Below are positions 30,701 to 42,100 of a DNA stretch of 64,000 nucleotides, in pieces. This DNA comes from Aurantiochytrium sp. KH105. Its lineage: Eukaryota > Sar > Bigyra > Thraustochytrida > Thraustochytriidae. Positions within the stretch are counted from its first letter, which is position 1; each line of letters begins with the position of its first letter. Position numbers and translations under genes: made by a program. The stretch spans positions 313,399-377,398 of the forward strand of contig BGKB01000030.1 of NCBI GenBank assembly GCA_003116975.1, read 5' to 3'. Below the pieces are notes generated by a model. That model did no database searches. It was given only the letters and a program-made list of their open reading frames with translations, and had not been told where the DNA came from.

Positions 30701-30800
30701 GCGGGAGCAAAACCCGAGACGTAGACGCGGTCGTGGAGGGCGGTCTCGGGGAAAGGTGCTGCTTGAAAGTGGCGGGAGCAAAACCGGCGACGTAAACGCG
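30701..30800. repeat. 29-base direct repeat, 71-base period
   Basis: Copies at 30701-30729 and 30772-30800 start 'gcgggagcaaaacc' and end 'gacgtaaacgcg' or 'gacgtagacgcg', with 26 of 29 positions identical. It is not a simple repeat and may be a duplicated binding-site block. Confidence 0.7.
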
Positions 30801-30917
30801 AGCGTCCAGCTCACTTTCTAGCGCAGTCTCGAGAAGAGCCTGCCGAATCGACGAAAAGAGAAAAAAATAACAACCGTGGCAACTCAAGATTTCGGACCGT
30901 GGCAGCTGCAGCAGGAC

Positions 30918-30930
30918 CTGCCTGCCTGCC

Positions 30931-31009
<79 letters not shown>

Positions 31010-31010
31010 G
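30918..31010. repeat. (TGCC)3-(TGTC)n tetranucleotide array
   Basis: Three TGCC units pass into about 20 TGTC units. Related CTGY tracts occur at 53096-53132 and 58457-58494. Confidence 0.92.
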
Positions 31011-31347
31011 CAAAGCAAGACTTATTACAGAGCGTGATAAGACCAGGGCAGCAGTCTGAGCGACGAGCGCTTGAGCGTGAGGCGAGAGCGAAGAGGCCCT
31101 TGCGCGAGGTGAAAAAGCTCGTAAACATTCTCATTGTTTTCACTTCTGAAGTGTTTTATCCTTTGTATGAGCTGTGCTTCGAGGAAAGGGTATCATCTTT
31201 TTTTTTTTTAACACGGAGTTCGCGAGTGAAATGTCCCAAAAAAAGAAGGCCAATCGGCACCTAGACCCCTCCGGCATTGATTTTTTTTTCGAATCGGTTG
31301 GTCGATCGTTCGCCCAACGGCGAGAAACGTCGATTGCCGGAGTCTTG

Positions 31348-31406
31348 GTTTGCAAAGTCAACTCGTTGCAAACTTTAGACCCGGGCGCACCGGGGCGCCC
31401 TATATA
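31348..31406 (+). promoter_or_regulatory. Inverted repeat plus TATA box upstream of the gap gene
   Basis: A perfect 8-base inverted repeat, GTTTGCAA (31348-31355) and TTGCAAAC (31366-31373) with a 10-base spacer, lies about 30 bases upstream of TATATA (31401-31406). The arrangement looks like an activator site next to a core promoter facing right. None of the other divergent promoters in the window has such a TATA box near a recognised start. Confidence 0.6.
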
Positions 31407-31598
31407 GCGGGCGCGTGAAGGGCGGAGCAGAACGGGGAGGGGCGGCGCGCCTAGCGCGGGAGCAGACGGGGATCGCAGGCTCGCGGTCCCGCCGCGGCTG
31501 TGCGGGCCTTGCTGCCCAGGGAAGCCTGCGAAGGGCGCGCGGTCAAGGGCAGCCTGTGCGCGTGGTTCACGCACGGGCTTGCGCGGGAACGAGGCCAT

Positions 31599-31646
31599 AT
31601 GGAGGCAGCTGAAGAGGCGGCGCCGCCGGTTCTGCTGTGCGGATGA
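31599..31646 (+). CDS. Short upstream ORF overlapping the next start
   Basis: An ATG at 31599 opens 15 codons (MEAAEEAAPPVLLCG) ending in TGA at 31644-31646. The stop overlaps the presumed main ATG at 31643 as ATGA. This is the geometry of a uORF that could meter translation of the main frame by termination-reinitiation. Expression is unproven. Confidence 0.35.
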   Translation: MEAAEEAAPPVLLCG

Positions 31647-31998
31647 TGCGCAGCGACCAACCTGAGTACGACGACGCGAGGGGCTTTGTCATCCCCATTG
31701 CAGACCGCAACCAGCCAGGCTGGGCGCACCGTCCCTCACACGGGAAGCTCTACGGCGAGAAGATCGACATGGAGCCGTGGCGAGCAACTATCCGCGAGAT
31801 CTTCGAGCGAGGTATCCGAGACAAAGGCGCCAAACAGTCCGCTTCACTTATTCTCGAGAGCTTGGAGAAGCGCTATCCCTTCAGGATGGACATACCTGGG
31901 GAAGCCGACATCAACACGGAGATCCAACGTCTTTTCAGACTTCAGAAGGAGGGTCGTCCTCTCGACACTCCAGCGGGCCGAGGTCTGGACAAGCGCTA
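31643..31998 (+). CDS. Unidentified protein, truncated by assembly gap
   Basis: An open frame from the ATG at 31643 (or the next codon, also ATG) to the N gap, about 118 codons. The protein begins M-M-R-S-D-Q-P-E-Y-D-D and contains ADRNQPGWAHRPSHGKLYGE, a probable helix with WRATIREIFERGI, and a segment YPFRMDIPGEADINTEIQRL that looks like a small helical, HTH-like unit. I recognise no family. Its promoter has a TATA box and a dyad. After the gap three frames reach stops at 32321-32388, and the correct one cannot be chosen. The gene faces the dynein gene tail-to-tail. Confidence 0.55.
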
Positions 31999-32269
31999 NN
32001 NNNNNNNNNNNNNNNNNNNNNNNNNNNNNNNNNNNNNNNNNNNNNNNNNNNNNNNNNNNNNNNNNNNNNNNNNNNNNNNNNNNNNNNNNNNNNNNNNNNN
32101 NNNNNNNNNNNNNNNNNNNNNNNNNNNNNNNNNNNNNNNNNNNNNNNNNNNNNNNNNNNNNNNNNNNNNNNNNNNNNNNNNNNNNNNNNNNNNNNNNNNN
32201 NNNNNNNNNNNNNNNNNNNNNNNNNNNNNNNNNNNNNNNNNNNNNNNNNNNNNNNNNNNNNNNNNNNNN
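31999..32269. other. Assembly gap (run of N)
   Basis: 271 undetermined bases. Frames that appear to cross it are not evidence of coding. The gap breaks the gene starting at 31643. Confidence 1.
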
Positions 32270-33190
32270 ATCAACTCCGCCAGTACCGTCGGCATTGTCG
32301 GCCAAGGATTGGTTCGTCAATGACGGGATATGTCTCACCAAGCTCACCAAGCTCCTCGACCAAAAGGACTTCTGTTGAAGTAAGGTGAACTTTGTCCTGG
32401 CTTCACGGCCCCCCCCCCCCCCCCAAAAAAACCGAGTCCGATGGGCTGCAGATCAGAGGAGTGAGGTGGCGCAAAGAGCACGCGATATCCTCTTCTCGAC
32501 GTTGCCTCCGGCAACACGTTTTCTTTGATCTAGATCATCTGCAGAACCTTTCGCTGCGCAGCTGTGCCCATCTTGTTAAGCGATCCCTCGTAATGCTCAA
32601 ACGTTGCGATAATCTTCTGTTTACGAAGTGTTGCGACGTCGGGTTATGAGTGGCTAATCAACTCGTTCATAAATCAATCATTCAGCTCTTGAAAACAGGA
32701 TCAAGTGTGGACCTGAAGATAGATGCCTTGGCTACTTCAGTATCGCATTGGTTCCTCGGTTTGCGAACTCTTTTCTTCTCCAAAAGCAAAAGCCAACAAA
32801 TCCTTTAGTGACGGACAGTACGCGTATTTGCAGCCATGATACGTTCCTACAACTTTCGAGCTCTGGCCGTCTACAGGCTTTGCGGATGGTGATTGATGCC
32901 TCAATTAAATCGCGAGACGCTAACAATGCTTTGGAAGGCGCGTTTCAGGACTCTGCTATTACCACTCTTGAATAACGCTGCCTCACGCTTTCTAGTTCAC
33001 CTCTTTTGGACGATTGAACATCAAGACAGCGAGCAATTTCTTTTCTCTTCAAGTTCGCCAAAAACGGCGCAACGCAGTCGACACAGCCGGAAACTTGTGA
33101 CCCAACACGAATGCTGGAATTGTTTGAGCAAAGGAAAGTAAAGTCGATGATCTATTGATTGAAAATTTCTTATACGCATAAAAGTTGAGT
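32270..33190. other. AT-richer tail-to-tail region with a 16-base poly-C
   Basis: Contains the unseen 3' end of the gap gene and the 3' flank of the dynein gene. A run of 16 C followed by 7 A lies at 32409-32431. From about 32430 to 33180 the base composition is clearly AT-richer than elsewhere, stops are frequent in all frames, and no protein is recognisable. It may be a decayed element or simply long 3' flanks. Confidence 0.5.
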
Positions 33191-36100
33191 CTACTCTTGG
33201 TTGCAAAGAACCGCGACGCCGCGCAAAGTCCAGTGCTCCGGGCTGACAGAGCCAGCTGGAAGATCCAGCATCGTAACAAGATGCTGACCTGTACGACGAG
33301 GGTAGGTGTAGAGAGGGCACTCGTACACCGACGTACTGGCGCGCGCGGCCATCTTTTGGGCCACCGTCGTGGCCGTAAGATACACCAAGGGCATTGGAGC
33401 AAAAAGCTGCTTCGGCTCCGACTCCGCAAGCCCAGGTTTGACCCAGCGCGCCCCCTCGAGAAACAGGCCGTGCACCAGGACGCCCTCCTTAGGCGGCGAT
33501 TTGGCCGCTTCCGGCCCTGCGAGGTCAGAGACCTCAGCAAACACCACAACATCATCGAGCGCCCACTCTTCGTCGCGATGAGCGCGCGCCACCGCCTGCA
33601 AAGTAGCCGTAATAAAGGCCTTTTTGTTCTGCAGACCAGCCAGCCAAAAGCTCGAGGGCGGGCCACTGTTAAGCCAGCTCCACAGCTGGTTGTGGCGACT
33701 GCACAGCGTCTCGAACCACGACGAAATCGAAGGCGCCATCCACGAACGCAAGTCCCCGGCCACCGTGTACAGCCAGTGACGAGGGACCGCACCATTTTGC
33801 ACGGCGTGCATTGCCGTGGCCAAGGTTTCCGTAAGTGTAATCTCGCCATCAATGGCCTGAACCAACTGCACGAGATCAAAGCGCGCCATGTCCACGACAC
33901 GCTGCAAAAGCGCGCATTCCTGCGAGAGAACGACGTTCAGCGGCTCGCCAAAACCGCCTCGCTTCTCGTTGATAATCTGCGTCACAACCTCAGTCGCGAG
34001 GTCCGTACTCGGCATGGAGCTGAGCAGCTCGTTGCACCGGTCCTTGGTCGCCTCCTCCACAGACCCGGCGCCAGAGACGACCGCGACGCCCGATCCAGGT
34101 TGTGTTGAGGTCACAGCGTCCACCAGCTCGCCCGCGGCGAGGAGACGATGCTTGAGCTCTGCATTGGGATGCAGGCCAAAGACACCGGCGGACTCCTCTT
34201 CCGGGAGAGCCTGGATGTGCCTCAAGTAGTCCGCGTGCTCCTGCTTGTCGCACACTGAGTATGAAAAGCTGTCCTCCGAGACATCCGTCTCGTTGAACCG
34301 GAAGTCTGCCGACAACACGCGCTCGTTGAGCCAGGCATCGGCATACGCTGTCATGAGACGTCTATCCAACGCGTCGGTGATTTTGCCACCGTACACGCAC
34401 TCGCCCACAATGTATGCCAGCGCTGGCCAGGCGATGCTCGTCGTAGAGCTAGAGTAGAGCGCCTTCTCGAGATATCCCACCGAGGCGACCATGTCGCCCG
34501 CGGAAAACTCGTACGGGACAGACCACCCAAGAGGACCAAACTTGCGACGCTCCGCGAGCGTGCAGTGCAGGAAGCATAGTGTGTACAGGAGCTGGCGCCA
34601 CACAGGCGCATCGACGCGGTCGATACGGTCCTGATCCACGAGCGTCGAAAACGCGCGAAGCATTCCCGCGCGAATACCCTGCGGCGCCTCGTTGGTAACC
34701 TTGATGCCCATTTGCAGAATACCCATGGGAAAGTGCTCGTTCGGCGCGGCTGTGAGAAAGACGCGACTCGCGCGCAGCGCATCCTGGTCATCCCACGACT
34801 TGGCCCACATGGCCTTGAGCGTTTCCTCGAGGCCAGCCATGAAGTTGAGCCCAAGGTCGCAATTCTGCAGCAAAACCCAGCCACCCGAGCGCATCGCCGC
34901 GTCAAGCGCCTTGAGTGCCACAGGCTCTTGCCCCTGGCCCATCGACACAGCGCTCACCGCGCGCTTCTTCTTCGCGCCGAGCTGCTGAATCGCGTCTGTG
35001 GGATCTGCGCCCAAACTGAGAAGGTATATGATTGGCGTCGAAAAGCTCGAGTCCTCGTACACGCTCTCGATCGTGTCCGTCACCGGATCCACGTACCGCG
35101 CCCCCATCGCCGGAACGGCGCGAACAAAGTTGCGCACAGCGGGAATGGTACGATCCACGCGAAGAGCGCGAATCACCTGTAGCTTGTTCCAGGCTCCAGA
35201 ACCAACGCCACTTGCCTCGAAGCGGTCTTCGTAGTCCGGGACCGTCATCGTTTCGGGTCGCGGGTTTTCGAACCACATCTTCCACATCGCTTCGCTCTTG
35301 CTAATGTCTTCCGGAAGCGTGCGGAAGAACGGCACGAGCTGCGCGAGTGCGTGAGCGTGAAGCCACGCCCCATCCGGCATCCATGCAGGCTTCTTCTTTG
35401 AGACGCGCTCCGGGTCCGCGGTCGCGGCACCACGAAAGAACGCCGCCATGTCCCGCGAAGTGAGCTCGCCGGCCACAAGCAAGACCTTCATGGTGACCAC
35501 AAGAACAAAGGTCAGCTTGTCCTTCTCGTACAGTCCACGATTAATGTAGCGGTACGTCAGGTACGTCAGTGCTTCAATGATATTGTGCACGCGCTTATGC
35601 ACGGATGCATTACGCGGCGCATAGTCTTCCAACGTTGACTTGAGGAAGAGCTCGTTGAACTGCTGCAGACTCGTCTGGTACATGCAATTGAGCGCCGAAC
35701 ACTCGACAATGCTAAAGTACAGGACCGCTCCGCGCGTCGCAACGGGACGATACTGCTCGCGCTTCTCGTTAATGGAAACACGGGTTTCCTCTGCATCGCG
35801 CAACTTCGTCTTGACAGTCTCTGCAGTCTCCTTGACCTTTTTCAGTACGGTTACGAGCTCTTCGTCATCCAGGAGGCTTCCCGAGTTTGATGTAAGCTTG
35901 TAGAGCAACTTGTCATTCTCCGACATGAGAAGCTTCGTATTCACGGCCACGTCCTCAATCACCTGCTCGAGCTGGTCTTGGAGAGCCTTTTGCTCGCGAC
36001 CAATCACCACGTCTAACAGCTGGTCTTCTAGACCCTTGAGCGTGACTGTAAAGTCCACGACAGTGGTCTTTGCCTGCAACTCAGGGCTAAAGTGCGGGTT

Positions 36101-39100
36101 CGGCAGCCGCGATACAAAGAAGGCTGTGAACTCCGGATGAAAGGCGCAAGCCTTGTCGGCAACGTTAATGTACAAGCTCTTGCCCTTGCGGACCACTTCC
36201 TTCTCCAGAACAGGATCCAGCATCGGATCAAGGTCTTCCTCCACGCCGGCAACAATGAGCGCCAAGCCCTCGCTCATGGCAAGCTCGAGGTGCTCGCGAA
36301 GCTTGGGAGAATTCATTTGCACCACGCCAAAGCTCGGAAGGCGCTCGGCGCGCGTTTCCTTGCGAACCAGCCAGTTCAATGCTTGTCCCTGAGGATCGAC
36401 GAGAAGCGGGTAGCGCGAACTCTGCGTCACCAAAATGCCGTTCTGTACGCTCAGAGGGTCCGAGGGGAGACCATCGAGACCCCAGTCGCTCACTGTTGCC
36501 GCATCGACGAGAAACGAAATCGGGTTCACCTCTTCCGACACAGGCACGCCCAGCGAAGCAGCCTCGCGCACCAGCTTGTGCTGCACAAGATCCTCTCGGA
36601 ATTCCTGATTAAAAGCGCCACAGTACGAGACGAATGCACACGAGACGGCAACGTCGCCCACAAGGCGACGTTTCTGTGCCGCGAACATGGCCTTGTCTTC
36701 ACTCCACCGCCGCCGCTCATTGGCAAGGCCGTTGATGAGCGAGGCTGCCTGCGTCATTTTCTTTTGCAGAAGCTTTGCGTTCTCTTCAATACCGGCCTTT
36801 TCGCGGAGCTTCGCGTTAAAAGAGTCCTGAAGCTCGTGCAACGTCTGCTTGCAGGCGTCGAGGCGCATCGAGGCCTCGTCGAGATTCGTCTGCGCCGTCT
36901 CAAGCTCGGAGGAAGCCAGCGCTAGCGCCTCGAGCTTGGGCTTGACAATCTTGGATGCCTCGTGGTACGATCGCATGGCATGAACCCAGGTGCACAGGCC
37001 TTCAGCCGCAGCAGACGCCGACTTGGCCACCGCAGGCGTAAAGTTGCTCAAGTTCAGGTAAGGCATCATAAACTCAATCGTTTCGTCGTTGATCAAGTCC
37101 TTGCCGGACTTGGAGAACTCGAGAAGGTCCTTGAGGAAGGATGCACTGCCCATCATCTTTTGCGCGTGCGAGTACGAGGGCTCCACAAAGGTCACCTGCT
37201 GCTTCTTCACGGTGAGCGTGCATTCCTTGACAGGATTCAAACGCGCCTTGAAGAGAATGAGCACTCCATCGAAGACAAGCTTGATGATGTCACTAGGCTT
37301 TGCAAGCTTTTTCACCTCGTTGATGTGCGCAGGTTTGATCGATTTAATCGCGCTCTCAGCTTGATCGAGGTACGGCTGCGCTTGCGCCAAATCCTGCTCG
37401 CATGCCTCCTTTTCAAGCTTGATGCGGGCGGCGTCCTCCTCGCAGTCGCCCTTGATCAAATTGACCTTGTCCTGCTCCTTTTTGGCTTCAAGACTCTTAG
37501 TCTCCAAGTCCCCGATCATTCGGTTCGTCTCCTTTGTGGTCTTGAGTAATTTCTCTTGCTCCTGCGCCAAAACGAGCTTGAGCTCCTCGACATCGGCCGC
37601 GCCCTGAATTAGCTTCTCGAGACCAAGACTGATGCGTTCCTCCTTTTCTTGCAAGCGGGCCAACTTGGTCTCGTACTGCACCTTGAAGGTGTCAATAAAC
37701 GAGAGATACGACTTGGGCGTCTGGTAAACCTGGCGTCGCATCTTCTTCTCATACTCGGTGCACGAGTCCACCACAATGCGATGCACAGAACCCATAAACT
37801 CCACCAAGCTGGCGCGTACAGCGGGGTCGTCGTCCGTGGAACCGTCCTCGGACCTCAAGTACATGCCATGTTCTCCAGGATGGTACGAGCCAATCAAGCC
37901 ATTCGCCACATCCTTGAGGGCTGCATCTGGCCAGCGCAGAAACCAATTGATGGTACAGCAGTTAATGAGACCAGGAAACTTGCGTGCGCGCTCCGCAAAG
38001 TGCACATTGACAGGTGACATGCAGAGTACGACATGCAGACGATCGCGGCATGAGTCAAAGAAGAATTGCCGCAGCGTGGCTGGACTGATCTCAAAGTCAG
38101 CGCCACGCTCACGCAGAGCGTGTTGCTCGAGGTCGGCCGTGAGGCCAATCATGTCCTCCTTCGAGAACAGTCCGGGAATCTCGCCCGTCATGAGAAGCAT
38201 ATTCAGCACCTCCAAAAAGCCTTCTTCCTTGATATCCTGATCCGTGAACAAAAAGGTCACGTCGCGTCGTTCCTGCCCCGCCACGCGATAAAGAGAGCGC
38301 AAGTCATCGAGCAGAGAACTAACGTTGTAAGACTTGGTCGGCGTAATCTGGAACAGATCGTAACCAGCAATGTAGGACGCCAGCTTGGTCAAGCTCTGCT
38401 TTCCACTGCCTCCCACGCCCACAAGGAGGGCCGAACCGCGCGGCATGCTAATGATACGGGAAATGCGAAGCAAGTTGTTGAGAGCGTCGTCAAAGAGCAC
38501 CAGCTTGAGAGCCTTCGACGGCTCCTCAGCGTTTTGCTTGAGCATAAAGTCCGCCACGCGCTCGCGGAGACCGCCCAGCCGCCCGCCGTGCTCGTACACC
38601 TTGGGGGCCTTGGCCACCACGTCTCCATCTGCGTCAAGAACGTCATCGCGCAGAAAGTTCACAAAAGGCTCAGCAGACTTCTTCACGATCTCCAGGCCCA
38701 TGTCGGCCTGCACACGTGCTGCGCCATCAAGGTCTTCGATTCCGCCTTCCACGGACCCGGAGCTGTTGGCGCCATTGACACCATCCTTGTGCTGCTGCTG
38801 GACAAGCTGGGAGTCTTCAAAATCGCTACGAATGGCCGTTTTCGCAGCAAGAGCGTCGCCAAAATTGTCCTGCAACACGATGGCAGCATGGTCAAGATAG
38901 CGCAGCTTATCTGTTTGATCAACAAGCTTGTCGCAGAACACACGCTCGCACTCGTGTTTCCAGAGCTTGACAAGGGTCAGCGCCTGGTCCTCGTTCGGTG
39001 CGGACACACTGCAGTTGAGAATTGTCTCCTTCGGGCAGAGCAAGATGCCCTGAAACACGCGGCTCACATCGCGCATGTTAAAGACGTAGTGGAACTTGCG

Positions 39101-42100
39101 CGGCGTAGGCAAGAACTTGCGCTGAGCCCACTGCCAAACCTGAATCGTGGCCGAGGTTAGCTTGCCGATCACCTCTTGTGCCGCACCTGACAGCATGCCA
39201 TCGTCGCCCGAGAACCGACCCGCCAACATCTGGCCATAAATGTTGTTGATGGACGTCATCGACGGGAGCACCATGTTAAAGATGAAAAAGTGCCGCTTCA
39301 ATCGGCTCGGGACGTCGTTGTGGCCACCACCCGGGTGAGCCATGGCCGCGACGTACTGAAGATCTTCGCAATGTTTCATGTCGCCGCGCTTGTCTTTATC
39401 CAGGAACGCAAAGCAATCGAACTCGATCAGCTGACGCGCAAACTCGAGGGTTGGCTGATCGCCCCACTCGTTGATCGAGGGCATGGAAATGTCGTCCAAA
39501 AAGACGGTCATCTTCTTTCCGCCAGCGGGACCAAAGTTCTTGCCGCCTCGTTTGTCGAGCTCGCTCTCGATCGCGTTCTGCAGACCAATCGGCTTGGTCG
39601 CCGAGCTAAAGTTCACGCGCTTCACGGTCCGGACAGATGGGTCAAGCTTGGCAAAAAACATGAGTGCCGTCGACGTCTTTGCCGTGCCTGAACCGCCGAC
39701 CATCATCACGGGAAGTCCCTGCTGATGCATGCTGTCAAGCAAGAAGCAAGCTCGCGTGCTATCCATAGTGGGGACAAGCAAATTGCTAAAGTCCAGCGTA
39801 CTCTCTGCGCCCAAGGCCTTGTTGGCGGAAAGCTCTCCACTGTTAAGGCCCTCTACGCCGTCGATAGACTCGCGTTGCGCCCGAGGGGTGGCCACACTAT
39901 CCGCATGTGACGATTTCGACTCAATTACAGGGTACTCCCAAGCCTCTGGGTCCCATGACTGCCACGTAAGCGATCCGAGATCCACAACATACTCAAAGGA
40001 GGTCTCATCTTGCTCCTCAAGCTCAGGAAGCATGTCACGGTCGATTGTTCGAAGGTAGTCGTCGAAACGCTGTCTACCCTCTGGCTCAAGATTGCCTCCA
40101 AAGGACCAGAGCAGCGACATCACAAAAAGCTTCTCAAGCTCTTCCTCCATCTCGACGACAGTATCACTCAGTTTCACCGAGGACATCATTGACGATAAGA
40201 GACTCAGAAGATTCGAGATCTTGCCCACGCGAGAAGTTTGGATGACCTCATCGCCAAAATCAGCGCGTGCAAGCTTTTGATAGAGCTCGCCCGGATCAGA
40301 GGGAGACCAAGTTCCAATCCACTTCGACAGCATCGTAGCAAGAAAGGCGGCGTGTTCCGGATCTTGCTTTTGCATCCACGATTTGGCCACGGCGTACCAG
40401 TCGAGGTCGCTTTCCGAAACGTAAATAATGCCAGCGCGAGATACTGTGGCGGGCGAAGCATTGCGCAAAGACTCAACCTCAAAAAGAATTCGGTTCTGGT
40501 CGGTCATTGGGATCCGGTCGCCGTTTGCAAGAGTGAGGATCTTGTTATCGTCCAAGACGGTGTTGAGATCCTCGATCCAGATCGCGTCGACAGGACCATC
40601 GCAAATGAGCCACGTGTTGAAACGGTTGCTTCGTTGATTCATCTTTGCCCATGTTGCAGCGAAGACACCCGTCGTCCACTCGCCGGACACTTTGTCGACC
40701 TCTCCGTACATTTCCGCAGCACGAATCGCTTTCGGATTGATACGCGCAAACTTGTAGGTCACGTCGGAGGCCTTTGAGAGTGCAGCCGCGAGCGTGTTGC
40801 AAATCTCCGTCTTGCCTCCACCCGTAGGCCCAACGAGCATAATGCCGTGACGAACCTTGTACGTTTCGTAGAGCTGAACAACCTTCTTCACCCAGGCGTC
40901 CTCAAGAATGAGGCCCTTGGCCAGCGCCACCTCCTTGATCGCCGGCTCAATCTCGGGATGAATCGAGACTGGAGGCGAGGTGCACTTGGGAAAGAGATCC
41001 GTGAGCAGAGAGAGAAAGAGCGGAACGTCCTGTGCGACGAGCTTCGACAGGTTCATGTCCCGAAGCGTGCGGTACATGAGAAAGTCTTCGGGCTTTTCAA
41101 GGTTCTCACGCTTATTGGCGCCGCACGTGCGCAAGACGCTGAGAATGTTGCGAAGACCAAAGTCGTAGTGCTTTTGCTGAGACAGCTGCTCCTCGCAAAG
41201 CTTGTAAAGCTGAGCAAACTTTTTCGCCAGCGAAGTAAAGGTTGTGTAGCCAACGCTGCAAAGTTTGACCTTCATAATGATCATGCGATCGGGAACCATC
41301 ATTGCGACACCACGGAAAAGCGACTTGAGGTTCTCAGGGAGCTCTTGGCGGCCAGCGTAGCCAGGGTTCATCGTGATGAAAAATCCGCAAACGGGATTCA
41401 GGTGGCACGGCGTTGGGTCTCCAGGAAAGGAAAACGAGGTCGCGTGTGCCTTTTTGGCATTCTGGATGGCGAGGACTTGCTGCGCCACCACAGAGAGAAC
41501 TGGCAATGTAATGCGATTAAATTCGTCAAAGCATCCCCAGAGACCGCCCTGGCACAGACCCTTGAAGATCTTTGCGCAATCCAAGTACGAGAATTGGTCG
41601 CTGCAGTTGCTGACCATGACATAAACACCCAATGCGCGTCCCATATCCTTGACGGTTTCGGTTTTACCCGTGCCGGCGGGACCCGCAGGTGCACCTCCAA
41701 AACCCATGCCGAGCGCCTGCGCAAGCGTGATGTAGCAGCGGTCGGTAAGCGGAGTGATGACGAGACGGTCACGGCATCCAAGGTACTCGTACGAGTAGTT
41801 GAACTCGATATCCGTGATGCTAATGGCGAGGGCACCACTGTCTGAGACGGCATCCTTGCCATCGGGTCGCCACTCAAAGCGGCACTGCTTTTGCCACTCA
41901 AAATCACTCGGATCGGAAATCTTCTTGACCTTGTGAAGCGCGGCAATGTCCGTAATGACATCGCGCTGGTGGACCTGAATCGTTACAAGGCTTTCCATCT
42001 TGATACGGTTCATTTTCGTGCCGAGATCGGTGAGACACCATGAAGAGAGTTCGGAGAGAATTTGCGCTGCCTTTGCGCTGCAGTCCTTGAGAGCGGTCTT

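Noticed and set aside
31637-32388. Long frames crossing the N gap
   Set aside because: The X residues come from undetermined bases; only the part before 31999 can be read.
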